From Prorocentrum cordatum (Eukaryota > Sar > Dinophyceae > Prorocentrales > Prorocentraceae): 64,000 bases of DNA. The stretch's first letter is position 1. The number at the start of each line of letters is the position of its first letter. A program made the translations under genes and the position numbers. The notes beneath the pieces were generated by a model that worked only from the letters and a program-made list of their open reading frames with translations, made no database searches and was not told the origin of the DNA. This document shows, in pieces, positions 32,389 through 44,367 of this stretch. The stretch lies in the NCBI GenBank assembly GCA_963575745.1, contig CAUYUJ010014180.1, positions 309,001 through 373,000 on the forward strand, given 5' to 3'.

Positions 32389-33123
32389 GACTCATTCCCG
32401 AATTCGGATGTTGGCTGAGCGCAGCAAACACTGACAGATGTGAGAAGCGAGCTTGGGGGGCAGGGTTGGGCGAACAGCACCCAGCATATTTTAGCAGTAG
32501 GGCGCTGACCTGTCAACTCGATGCGCGGACGCCCTGAGAATTCACAATGTCCCTACCTCCACAAACTCTAGTTGAACACAGACAAATGCTCCTGCTTCAC
32601 GTTTCCAAACAGCAGGCGCGTTCTTTTTCGAAAGGGATTTCAGAAGGCACAGAAGTCGACCACAACTGAATGGCACTGGGAGGCAATCTCAGGGACTTCG
32701 GGCAGCTTCCACATGAGGCTCGTGTAGGGATTCTCGAGAACCCAAGGGGCTTTATTTAGCGCTGTTGAGGGCCTCAATCATTCTCAGGGTTGCTCTCATA
32801 ACTTTATTCCCTTGTCGAAGACTGGCACGGTCACTATCCGAGAAGTCACCTTGTTGGGTGGCGCCCCATGGCTCCGAGACACTCCAAATGACTCTGGTAC
32901 GGTCTCTGGCAACACTGAAACTGGCACAGGGCGCCGCGATGCAACAAGCCACTACATTGTCTCCTGATGTCTTTCCAGAAACTTACCTAGGTGTCCTCGC
33001 GGGTCATATCTAAGAAAGGGTCGATCACCGTGTCATTGTATCTCACGACGAGATTGAAGCGTTGGGCAGTGCGACATACGATCCCACAACCACTGAAGAT
33101 ATCAGCAAAAAAATGCGCAGCCT

Positions 33124-34587
33124 TCAACCCCTCGGGACGAGCATGCTGAGAGGCGGGCGGCGGCCAAAAAGCAGGTCGCTTGCCGATGCGTTGAGAAGCG
33201 GGGCGTTCTCGTACCTCCGAAGGCTCGGGTCCGACGCCCACCCGCCTCACCTCTTCACTTCTAGGGTGTCTCGAAACCTCCCCTGTCTGTCAAGACCCGC
33301 ACCACTGCGGCGCGCTTGATAGAGAACATGTCGCGGCAGCTGCACCCGATGTGTCGCGATGCGAAACTGTTGAAGCAAGTGGTTGTAGTCGTGGTTGAAC
33401 AGGAAAGAATGTGGATCGCCCTTTGAGGCCTCCTCCAATGCTCGCGGAAGCCACGGGTAGATGCTGTTCTCCAGGGTGATGGCCTCGTTTCTGTGGCCAG
33501 TCTTTCTCACCTGATCTCGCGTCCCTGGAAATAGTACCACTCCCCACCTGCGACTGCCTCCTCGAGTCGGGCGGACGAGGTCCTCCCTGCGAACAGTCAG
33601 CGGCTCTGATGGTCTGTGATAGTCGACCACCATCCAAACGATCTGGAGCGCCATCTGCCAGTTGCCGCGATAACACAAGTCGGATGCGACCGCGCTCCAT
33701 ATGATACTCACCACGGGGCCCCGAGTCTTGAAGCCACTGAGGCGCCTCCAGCCCCGGAGGGCGCGCCAGGAGCGAGGGAGCTTGCGGTTGCCGTGCTTCC
33801 CGAAGGCTGGGAAGAAGTGGACGGGCGCAGCCATGAGGGTCTCGCCGCGCCGGACTCCCTTGCCCGCGGCGAACTCCTCGCTGAGATACCTGTTCACCTC
33901 GCCGTCTACCGCGACACCCCCGCCTCGCTGCCTTGCGGCGTCGGGGGCTCTCTCCCAGAAGTCGCGGATGGCGTTCCTGTAGTTCCTGTCTGTCGCCTCC
34001 CTGGCGTTGGCATGTTCCAGGAAAGTGACCTCGCCCGGGCGCCTCGAGACAGCTGACTTGGCAATCATTCGACGGCGTCGCCTGATGAGAACCTTGAGTT
34101 TCCGCTCCGCAGAAAGGCCAACAGGCTCCGTCGAGCTCTCGCTCTCCTCGTCGGAGTTCGGGAGGTGGTAGTCGGCAGGCTGGTCGGGGAACGGATCCTC
34201 CAGGCGCATCAGCTGGCCCATCGGCTGACTCGCTGTGGCACCAAGGCGTTCGTGGGCACCTGCGGGAGGTCCAAAGCGCCACCTCTTGCTCGGCCATGGA
34301 TCTGCCGCGGGGCCGCTGGCCTTCAACTTCGCGCCGAAGTTCGGCAGCCCTCCAGGAGCCGCAAGGATGCGGCTGGACCGTCTGGGCTCTTCCGATTTGC
34401 CATGGCTGGAGGCTGCTCGAGCGAGGCCGGCGGTCAGGGCGCGCTGCGGCTGGTTCTTCCCCCCGGGAGAACGGCGCAGCATGGCCGATTGGAGCCGCGG
34501 GCGACGGATGCGGAAGGTGAGATTGGAAGCTGGCAAAGTACGAGTCTTCGAAATTCTCCTCAAGCACATCCTAGTCTGGCATCGCAT
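33124..34587 (-). pseudogene. Tyrosine recombinase, copy 2
   Basis: Identical to 1645-3108, with the in-frame TGA at 33247-33249 separating the box II region from the Trp and Tyr block. Confidence 0.75.
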
Positions 34588-34722
34588 CTGTCAGCAGCGG
34601 CTGGTTGACAACCTCCGAGGCCCCATAGACGCCCAGCGGGTCATTCGCATCGCCTGACACCTCCCTGAAGTTCCCGTCGTCGTCGCCCCCTATCGCATCG
34701 TCCTTGCAGTCCTTGTAGTTGT

Positions 34723-35188
34723 CTAACCTCCCGCCCTTGTCGTCGTCAAGCAGAGTGGTAAAAGTGTTGCTAGCATCGTAGTTGGGACGAAAAACCTGGA
34801 GCCCTCGTCAGTTGGGTTGGCCTCACTCGGAAGCCAGCGAACATACACCTTTATATCTAAGGCCAAGCACAGGCCATCGCGCGGCGAAAACAGACAAGCA
34901 CTCTGCAGTTTCGTGACCTACGTCTGCCGAAACACAACGCAACAGACATGTTGTCGGAGAGCACCAAGACACGCCGACCAGAAGAGGAAGAGGTACTCGC
35001 GAGGACTTCTAGGGCACGAAGGAGGGCACGGCTCTCAAGAACAAGAATTCCCTCCGAGGATCTAAGCCAAGGCCTGACGACGACCTCCTGCCACTTCGAC
35101 TCTCTGAACAAACGAGCGCCCATCTCGACAAAGTCGGGGCCAAGCCCCCACGCCCGGTGTTCGCCAGGGCCCAAATCGCCATCAATCT
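34723..35188 (-). pseudogene. RNase H domain, copy 2
   Basis: Identical to 3244-3709, including the frame break between the Asp-Asn block and the RWLPSEANPTDEGSR block. Confidence 0.75.
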
Positions 35189-35361
35189 CCTAACGAGGGC
35201 GCCAGTGACCCTCTTCGCCCATCACGATGTTATTCTCAGAGATGAAACGGTATCTTGCCGACATGCCTGGCATTTTTCTGAAGCGCGATCTCTCCTGTAT
35301 TCGGCCAATTGTCCGCGCCTGCTCTTGTCCGAAACCGCTCACGCTGACGGCCTATCCGTAT

Positions 35362-36803
35362 TCAGAAGCATCTGCCACTGCGACAACGGGACGCAAGTCT
35401 CGGCTCCACTCTCCAAGCAGGAGAAGCATGAGACCGAGGAAGGATTCGACCTCTCGACGACAGGACTCCCAGAGAGGAGTCGCCACGAGGCACCGAGCCT
35501 GCATAAATTTGCAAAGAGCTGAACACGCACCAGGTATCCCTGCTGCAGAGCCCCACAAACGCACAGTGCCCTAGCAGGATCTCCCAAGCACGCCCAGCAA
35601 GAGCACGACATCGGAGTCCCCATCGGAGTGCTTGCCGAACCTTCCAATACCTCTTCGGGGTCACGCGTGCACACAGGCTGCCCCCGTCCAAGATGCACCA
35701 AGGTCTCGCCCCCCCCCCCCCCCCTTCCCAACTGGGATCTCGTCGCCATGAGTTTCGAGGCCCTTACTGGTGAGGAGCTGGGAGGCATGCTGGAGCCCAC
35801 GCCGCGCATATTGTTCTTCCCATCCCAAGACCCCAGTATTGTCCACGTAGACGCAGTAGGCTGAAAGAGAAGGGGCCCCTGTAGGGCCAAGAAGACAGCA
35901 CGAGGTCTTCTCGCCCAGGGCCTCCACGATCCGCAAACTGGGGGAACCTCCGACATGGTTTTCGTCCGTGCGCTTGCAGAAATAGAGCGACCAGGCGAAG
36001 CCCATCGGGGGGCTCTTAAACGCAGGAAGCGCCCAGGACTCGGTTCCCACGACCACGCCATTAATGTTCTTGCCCGCGAGCCCCAACTCTTTCGCGCGCA
36101 CGGGCTGCAAGCAAAAGAAGGCGGAGAGCCCGCGATCAATCTTGAGTCTGCGAAAAGCATCCTTCGCATCCGAGGTGCCGAGGCAGAAACGGAAACCATC
36201 CTCTTTCCTAAGTTGTTCGCATGTCTCCTTATCCACTTCCAACTTCGAGAGGCCCTCGGCAGTCACTACATTCACTCCGGGCGGCGAGCAAAATGAAGGT
36301 TGAATCTTCTAGCACCTACGATGAGTCTCAACTTCCCTGTCCCTTTCTTTTTGGCGAAGTATACCCCCACCCCCTCATTGACCTCATCTGGGCCCAGGAA
36401 CGCAAGAACGCCACGGTGCCGCAAATCCCGCATCAGCAGCAGGTAAATTGTGCGGCCTGGAAGAAAGGCGGGGTCCCAGTGGGGAGTAGTCCCCGAATCC
36501 GCTATCCGAGCCTCGCGCTCGGAGTCAGACAGCAGCATGCGCTTCAATCCACTCTCCAGATAGCGGCGTACATCACTGGGCAAAATCTCGAGCAGGCGAG
36601 GCGCGCCCACGACTGACTCGGGCAAAGAGATCTGCCGCACATGCTGGAGGTGTCCGATGCTTCTTCCGCACGCGTCAGCTTCGTCGCCTGAGCGGCCGTT
36701 GAGGAGAGACTGGAAGGCCTCTCGCGGCAGGGGGATCGCGCCCTTGCCCGGAGTGGCCTGAGCCGCTCTGACACTGCACGCATGCACCCCTGCGATCAGC
36801 TGC
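35362..36803 (-). pseudogene. Reverse transcriptase, copy 2
   Basis: Identical to 3883-5324: YVDN catalytic box and the same two homopolymer frame changes (A4 at 36290-36293, C16 at 35709-35724 on the plus strand). Confidence 0.8.
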
Positions 36804-38621
36804 GGGGGGGGGGGGCGGGCTGGCCGCCTCGCCACGGACATGCAACCAATTAAGAGCTCGAATGGCACCGTTAGCCCCCCTTACAATCTTCCGCTGGCAA
36901 CGCGCTCCAGGAGAGTTATCGAGGGCAACTCCCTTCTTTCCCTCGGGGCTGCAACAAAAAAAAACGACGAAGGCCGCCCACTCCGACGGGGGGCGTTGAG
37001 GCCATGGCTTCACTGGCGGCGGGGGCTGCTGACCGGCTGCTGCCTTGCCGCCGTCTAGGCCGCCCCTGCCGCCGCCAGCCTCGGGGCCCTTCGGACCCTT
37101 TGGGCCCTTCGGGCCCGATGGGCCGCCAGGCAGCCCCTCCGCCGCGTCCGCCACGAGCTGGCTCCAGGCGGGCTGCCCGCTGAGCCTGCTCGCCACATTC
37201 TCAATCTCGGCCTTCTCCTTGTTCTTGCGGGCAACCGCGCCCCTCAGACCTGGATCGACGACCTCCAACGGCCCAGCGATGCCCATGCATGGCTCCAGGC
37301 CCTGCCACTTGGGCCTCGAGGGGTCGTCGCGGCAGGCCTCTGTGATCTGGGCCACTCGTCGGCACATCACCTCCACGGAAGCCAGGGACGCGATGTTCAA
37401 CTGATCATACGATCCTGCATGCTGAACCGCCGCCAGGGGGGTGGCCATCTCGATCGCCGCGCGCTCATTCTGACCGATGCCCTTCTCCCGAAGCCACAGC
37501 GCCAGCCACCAGAGCGGGCCCCCGCCAGTCCTCTCGAACCTCTTAGCCATGCGCAGCGTCTGCGAGCGCTGGCCCTCGAAAGGCCAGTCTGGGAAGAGGT
37601 GGAAGCTCAGCTCGCGCGCGACAGAGCGCCAGGGCTTATGGCGCTCCCCAGCTTCGTCCATCACGACCCAGAGGGCCCTGACCTCCTCGGCCTCCTCCTG
37701 CACGCCTGCGCGCTCGCGGTGCTCCGCCAAGGCACCTGCGCGCTCGCCGATCTCAGCCAGCCCAGCGGAGTCTGCCACCTCGACGCCCTTTCGATCCTCC
37801 ATCCACTCCTCGAACTTACGCCCACGGTAGGCCTCTCGCACGCTCCTCACGAGCTCGGCCTTCTCGTCGGGCACCACCGCCAACACGCGCTGCCAGCCGC
37901 CCTCAAGCCGCACCACGGCGTTCCGCTCATCGAGGCGTATGTCATGTCTCGTGCGCTGCATCACTCGACCCAGCCCTGGCGCCTCCTTGAGCACCCACTC
38001 GTGTCCCTTCGGCGGGTCGAGCTCGAGTCGCGGCGTAGGGCAGTCGGCCTCGTCCGGCGGCGGCAGCGGCTGCAGCGCGTCCGGGGCCAGCTCCTCTGGC
38101 GCTCCTGCGGCAGCGGCGGCGGGGGCCGCCTGGCGCAGCGGAGCGATGCGACGGATGGCCCCACCGAACGGGAGGAGTGGGCCGTCTTCGAGGTAGTGGC
38201 TCGGGCCCATCAGAGGCTCACCCGACTCCGCCATCTCCGCGCGCGCCAGCCTGATGAAGCTCCTCAGGCTCCTTCCATCGATCGGCTCTCGGGGTTGATA
38301 GAAACCTCCGCGCTTCACCGAAGGGCGATCTCCATTTCGTGCGATCCTGAACGCGCGGGAACAGCCCTCAGGATCCTCGCAGGCCACATTCTCAGGGGTG
38401 TAGTCACCATCGGGCGAGAGCGTGTACCACACCTTCGGCCCGACGGGATACAAGAGCGCACGATGATGCCAAACCAAGTCGTCATCATACCAGACCCCGA
38501 TGCAATCGCCCGGGATCATGTTAATGCAGAACCCCTGCGCCCCCACGGCGGTGCCGTCCGCCAGCCGCAGCACCGGCCATCTCCCGCGGTGGGGGATATC
38601 CTCTCTCTCCACGAGCGCCAT
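36804..38621 (-). CDS. Gag-like ORF, copy 2
   Basis: Identical to 5325-7142, starting at ATG 38621 and open to the 12-base G run at 36804-36815. Confidence 0.6.
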
Positions 38622-38979
38622 GGTGACGGCGGCACAGCGCGCAGGCGGCTATGCCCTTGGCGAATCCTAGCAGGCCCGCCAGCGCTCCCGACCAGCCCCA
38701 AGACGTTTGCAGCGGGGACCCGTCCGACAGCAGCCGCGTCACGTTCAGCTCAGGCCGCTCCTGTGGGCCCGTCAGTGCCTCCACTGCTGAGCTGAGGTTC
38801 CGCACTGCCTCCTCCGCCTGAGAGAAGCGGTCGTCCAGCCGCGCGAGGCCACGGGCAGGCCACTCGGGCGGGCCAGGGCAGATCGGCGGAGGGATGCTCC
38901 GGGCGACGAAATAAGCGAGGAGGCGTATCGTGGGGAGGATGGAAGCCCCGCCGACAGCAAGAGCAGTCGTGCTGCTCAT
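38521..38979 (-). CDS. Leader ORF, copy 2
   Basis: Identical to 7042-7500, a 152-aa frame overlapping the gag-like ORF. Confidence 0.45.
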   Translation of the reverse strand: MSSTTALAVGGASILPTIRLLAYFVARSIPPPICPGPPEWPARGLARLDDRFSQAEEAVRNLSSAVEALTGPQERPELNVTRLLSDGSPLQTSWGWSGALAGLLGFAKGIAACALCRRHHGARGERGYPPPREMAGAAAGGRHRRGGAGVLH

Positions 38980-38986
38980 CCTCAAC

Positions 38987-39041
38987 ACTTGAGCAGGAGT
39001 GCCCGCGGCCGTGGCAACAATAACGTGCACAGCACTTCTAG
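38987..39041 (-). repeat. Split direct repeat A1, copy 2
   Basis: Same as 7508-7562. Confidence 0.85.
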
Positions 39042-41119
39042 GATGGCCTCCAAGACGGTCCACGAGCCCTCCAAGACGCCCTCCAAGAAGGCCCGAAAGG
39101 GTCCAAATGGCCTCCAGACGGCCAAGATGACCTTCAAGATGCCCACGTGTTCCCCGAAGGCTTTCCAAACCGATTCGGGGAACACATGGTCCGATAGCTT
39201 GGCAGGTCTGGCCTCAACGTTCGGCCACATAGGCGCTTCCAAAAAGGCAGCGGGCGGCGGTGATTCGCCGCCGGCGTCTTCGATCCGCCGCCCCCTTTTG
39301 ATTTATCAAAGGGGTGCCTGACATGTTAAACCCTCCCGCTTTGGGTTTTGGTGTTTTTTCAAAAAGAACTCCCCTGGGGCTTCGGCCCGTCCCGCTGGGT
39401 CCCGGGATGGATCTCAAAACGCGTCCGTCTTGCCTCTGTTTCCTCCAGTTGGCCCATGATGGCGTCCAAGACGGCCAAGATGGCCCATGATGGTCTCCAA
39501 GACGTCTCCAAGACAGCCCAAGATGGCCTCCAAGACGGCTAAGATGGCCCCAAGATGCCTCCAAGACGGCCCAAGGTGGCCTCAAGATGGTCTACGACGG
39601 CCCAACAGGCCCGCAAGAGGCCTCCAAGACGGCCCAAGGGTCCTGCAAGACGTCCTCCAGGAAGGCCCGAAAGGGCCGAAATCATTGATTTTCCAGCGGT
39701 TTTTGAAAGATTGTGGCATTTGCGCCTTTTCGGCTTTCCGACAGCCCAAGACGGCCCAAGAGGCCCCCAAGATCGCCCAAGAGGCCCCCAAAAGTGCCCC
39801 ATGACGGCCCAGTGGCCTCCAAGACGGCCCCAAGAGGGCACAAAGACGGCCCAAGATGGCCTCCAAGACGGCCCCGAAGCGCCCCAAGAGGGCCCCAAGT
39901 CGGCCCAGAAAGGCCCCCAAGGCTGCTCCCGACTGCGTCAGACGTGCCAGGAACCCACGAAGATGGCCGAAGTTGGCTCGAAGCTGGCCCAAGACGGCCC
40001 AATAGGCCTCCAACACGCCCAAGATGGCCTCCAAGACGCCCAAGATGGCCTCCAAGACGGCCCCGAAGCGCCCCAAGAGGGCCCCAAGTCGGCCCAGAAA
40101 GGCACCCAAGACAGCTCCCGACGGCGTCAGACGTTCCAGGAACCCACGAAGATGGCCGAAGTTGGCTCGAAGCTGGCCCAAGACGGCCCAAGAGGCCCCC
40201 ATTGGCCCAAGAGGGCCTCCAGGAAGGCCAGAAGAGGCCCAAAACATTGATGTTCCTAAGGTATTTGACGAATTTTGACATTCGTTTCTGTTCGGCCTTC
40301 CGACGGCCCGAGACGGCCCAAGAGCCCCCGAAGATCACCGAAAGATCGCCCAAGAGGCCTCCAAGATAGCCCCAGAACGGCCCAAGAGGCCCCTAAGACG
40401 GCCCCAAGAGGCCCCAAAGAGGGCACAGGAGGCCTTTAAGACGCCCAAGATGGGCCTCCAAGACAGCCCTGGAGCATTCCAAGAGGGCCCCAAGTCGGCC
40501 CATAGAGGCCCCCCAAACAGCTTCCGACGGCGTCAGACGGACCAGGAGCCCACCAAGACGGCCGAGTATGGCCCTAAGATGGCCCAAGACGGCCCAAGAG
40601 GCCTCCAAGAGGCCTCCAAGAGGGCCTCCAGAAGGCCAGAGAAGGCCAAAATCATTGATGTCCCATTGGTTTTTGAAGGAGTGTGGCATTTTGTCTTTTC
40701 TGCCTTCCGACGGCCCGAGACGGCCCAAGTGCCCCCAAAGATCGCCCAAGAGGCCCAAGACACTGCCCCAAGAGGGCCCCAAGACGGCCCAAGAGGTCTC
40801 CAAGACGCTCAAGATGGCCTCCAAGACGGCCCAAGAGCCCTCCAAGACGTCATCCAAGAAGGTCCGAAAGGGTCAAAATGGCCTCCAGACGGCCAAGATG
40901 ACCTTCAAGATGCCCACGTGGTCCCCGAAGGCTTTCCAAACCGATTCGGGGAACACATGGTCCGATAGCTTGGCAGGTCTGGCCTCAACGTTCGGCCACA
41001 TAGGCGCTTCCAAAAAGGCAGGGGCGGCGGTGATTCGCCGTAGGCGTCTTCGATCCGCCGCCCCCTGTCGATTCATCGCAGGGGTGCCTGGCGTGCCGAA
41101 TTACTAGCCGGCCGCTCTG
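39042..41119. repeat. Spacer satellite, copy 2
   Basis: Identical to copy 1 up to 40763. From 40764 on, substitutions appear (for example CACTGCCCC against CACGGCCCC). Confidence 0.85.
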
Positions 41120-41185
41120 CGGTTGATCGGGAGTTTCTGTATATAGAAGAAGGTGCGTGAACTTGTTGGCGAGGGTGAGGATGAG

Positions 41186-41381
41186 GTTCCTCCTCCTCCT
41201 CCTCCTCCTCCTCCTCCTCCTCCTCCTCCATCCTTCTCTTGCCTCCGTCTGTCCTCCTCCACCCCACAGCTCCATCATCTTCTCCTCCTCCTCCTCCTTC
41301 TCCTCCTCCTCCTCCTCCTCCTCCTCCTCCTCTTCCTCCTCCTCCTCCTCCTCCTCCTCCTCCTCCTCCTCATTCCTCCTC
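41186..41381 (+). repeat. CTC/TCC microsatellite, copy 2
   Basis: Counterpart of 9706-9930, shorter and purer. Confidence 0.9.
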
Positions 41382-43188
41382 TGGGCACCTCCCCCGGGGC
41401 GCGGATCCACCGGATCTGTCCGGATCTGTCCGGAAACGGTGCCGGAGGCCGCTCTGGGCTCCTCTGGGCACCTCCCCCGGGGCCGGTTTTGTGAGGATGT
41501 CTCAAGCGAGGGCGCCGGTTTGGGATTCGTCGGCGGATCCACCGGATCCAGCGGATCTGTCCGGAAACGGTGCCGGAGGCCGCTCTGGGCTCCATGGGCA
41601 CCTCCCCCGGGGCCGGTTTGGGATTCGTCGGCGGATCCCGGACCGATCCAGCGGATCTGTCCGGAAACGGTGCCGGAGGCCGCTCTGGGCTCCTCTGGGC
41701 ACCTCCCCCGGGGCCGGTTTTGTGAGGATGTCTCAAGCGAGGGCGCCGGTTTGGGATTCGTCGGCGGATCCACCGGATCCACCGGATCTGTCCGGAAACG
41801 GTGCCGGAGGCCGCTCTGGGCTCCTCTGGGCACCTCCCCCGGGGCCGGTTTTGTGAGGATGTCTTCAAGCGAGGGCGCCGGTTTGGGATTCGTCGGCGGA
41901 TCCACGGATCTGTCCGGAAACGGTGCCGGAGGCCGCTCTGGGCTCCTCTGGGCACCTCCCCCGGGGCCGGTTTTGTGAGGATGTCTCAAGCGAGGCGCGG
42001 TTGGGATTCGTCGGGATTTGGGATTCTGTCCTCTCCAGTCCACCGGATCTGTCCGGAAACGGTGCCGGAGGCCGCTCTGGGCTCCTCTGGGCACCTCCCC
42101 CGGGGCCGGTTTTGTGAGGATGTCTCAAGCGAGGGCGCCGGTTTGGGATTCGTCGGCGGATCCACCGGATCCACCGGATCCACCGGATCTGTCCGGAAAC
42201 GGTGCCGGAGGCCGCTCTGGGCTCCTCTGGGCACCGCCCCCGGGGGCCGGTTTTGTGAGGATGTCTCAAGCGAGGGCGCCGGTTTGGGATTCGTCGGCGG
42301 ATCCACGGATCCCGGATCCACCGGATCTGTCCGGAAACGGTGCGGAGGCGCCTTGGGCTCCTCTGGGCACCGCCCCGCGGGCCGGTTTTGTTGAGGATGT
42401 CTCAAAGGAGGGCGCCGGTGGTTTGGGATTCGGAGCCACGGATCCACCGGATCCACCGGATCTGTCCGGAAACGGTGCCGGAGGCCGTCTGGGCTCCTCG
42501 GCACCGCCCCCGGGGCCGGTTTTGTGAGGATGTCTCAAGCGAGGGCGCCGGTTTGGGATTCGTCGGCGGATCCGCGGATACCACGGATCCACCGGATCTG
42601 TCGGAAACGGTGCCGGAGGCCGCTCTGGGCTCCTCTGGGCACCTCCCCCGGGGCCGGTTTTGTGAGGATGTCTCAAGCGAGGGCGCCGGTTTGGGATTCG
42701 TCGGCGGATCCACCGGATCCACGGATCTGTCCGGAAACGGTGCCGGAGGCCGCTCTGGGCTCCTCTGGGCACCTCCCCCGGGGCCGGTTTTGTGAGGATG
42801 TCTCAAGCGAGGGCGCCGGTTTGGGATTCGTCACCGGATCCAGGATCCAGCGGATCCACCGGATCCACCGGATCTGTCCGGAAACGGTGCCGGAGGCCGC
42901 CGCTGGGCTCCTCTGGGCACCTCCCCCGGGGCCGGTTTTGTGAGGATGTCTCAAGCGAGGGCGCCGGTTTGGGATTCGTCGGCGGATCCACCGGATCCAC
43001 CGGATCTGTCCGGAAACGGTGCCGGAGGCCGCTCTGGGCTCCTCTGGGCACCTCCCCCGGGGCCGGTTTTGTGAGGATGTCTCAAGCGAGGGCGCCGGTT
43101 TGGGATTCGTCGGCGGATCCACCGGATCCACCGGATCCACCGGATCTCTGTCCGGAAACGGTGCCGGAGGCCGCTCTGGGCTCCTCTG
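41382..43188 (+). repeat. 122-bp minisatellite, left array, copy 2
   Basis: About 13 units. The unit landmarks are better preserved here than in copy 1, apart from an indel-rich patch at about 42300-42520. The last unit stops at CTCCTCTG, where the TIR element begins. Confidence 0.9.
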
Positions 43189-43227
43189 CTTTGATCGTCG
43201 GGTGGCTGTAAGTGCGGTAAGAGCGTT
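43189..43227 (+). repeat. Left TIR, copy 2
   Basis: 39 bp beginning CTTTGATCGTCGGGTGGCTG. The single mismatch to the right TIR is the C in GGTGGCTG. Confidence 0.9.
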
Positions 43228-43605
43228 CATCTTACATAATCTTAGTTAAGCCATAGAACGTACACTTGTTGATCGCGCATCTCATGTGTGCATATGCAAT
43301 ACTTATGGTGTTTGTAAGTGTAGATGTAAGTAATATACTAAGTTAGATATCTCTGCTAAGTCGATGGGGCTGAACATATTCGTGTTTTTGCTAATCATTT
43401 GCGTATTTTTTATTCTTAACTTTTTTGAAATCCATTGAATTTCCGTTGTTGTTGTTGTTCAGTTGTTCAGGACCGAGGCGCCGCAGGTACTTGCTGTACC
43501 TCGCGGCCGCGGCGCTGCGGGCTGCGCGCATGCCCGCGGGGAGGGGGGAGGGAAGGAGGAAAATGTTTATCCATGTGTCTTCGGCCCTCCCTTATCCCCC
43601 CTTTC
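43228..43605. other. Left subterminal region, copy 2
   Basis: AT-rich. It holds CTAAGTCGATGGGGCTG (about 43356-43372), the inverted partner of a motif near 57085-57105. No gene. Confidence 0.55.
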
Positions 43606-43957
43606 CTTAGGCGGCGCACCGCCTTCTCCTCCGTCGCCTCGTCCTCCGTCGGCGGTAATCCGCCTTCTCCCCCCCCCATGGCGGCAATCCGCCTTCTCCC
43701 CCTCCGTGGCGGCAAACCGCCCTTCTGGCGGCAAACCGCTTTCTCCTCCTTTGGCGGCAAACCGCCTACCCCTTCTGGCGGCAAACCGCCTTCTCCTCCT
43801 CTGGCGGCAAACCGCCTACCCCTTCTGGGGGCAAACCGCCTACTCCTCCTCTGGCGGCAAACCGCCTTCTCCTCCTCGTGGCGGGAAACCGCTTCTTCCC
43901 AACCGCCCTATCGGCGGCTTGCTTTGCCGCCTCCTTCCACCCCCTCGGCGGCAAGCC
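43606..43957. repeat. Microhairpin cluster, copy 2, upstream of A
   Basis: Counterpart of 12232-12575, about ten GGCGG/CCGCC palindromes. Confidence 0.85.
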
Positions 43958-44103
43958 GCCCACCCCTTTCCCCCCTCCCCTCCCTGGCCTCTCCTTGACC
44001 CACCCTCCCCCATAGCTCTCTTCTTCCCCCCCGCGCACCCTTCGGCACCCCCTCCCCCGCCCCCCCTTCGACACCCTCTCCCCCCTGCGCCCCCCCTCAC
44101 CCA

Positions 44104-44240
44104 GGAGGAGGAGGAGGAGGAGGGAGAGGAGGAAGAGGAGAAGGAGGAGGAGGAGGAGGGGGAGGAGGGGGAGGAGGGGGAGGAGGAGGAGGAGGAGGAG
44201 GAGGGGGAGGAGGAGGAGGAGCAGGAAGAGCAGGAGTAGG
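44104..44240 (+). repeat. GAG microsatellite upstream of A, copy 2
   Basis: Shorter than at 12721-12862. Confidence 0.8.
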
Positions 44241-44367
44241 ATATGTCCGTCGCACGCGCGTTGGCTCGATCCGTTTTTGGCGAGCCCTCCTCCGAGGGCT
44301 TCGGGCGGCGTGCGCGCGCGGGGAGTCGCGCACTCCGCTCGGCGCGCGGTCGCGCCGCATCGCTGCC

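Larger units (their letters stand above)
32009..39041 (-). mobile_element. YR retroelement, copy 2
   Basis: Appears identical to 530-7562 at every base and translated frame I compared. It has the same homopolymer lengths at the three frame changes, the same TGA in the recombinase and the same repeats. The insertion point relative to spacer is also the same, so it arrived by segmental duplication (or assembly duplication) and not by a second transposition. Confidence 0.85.
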
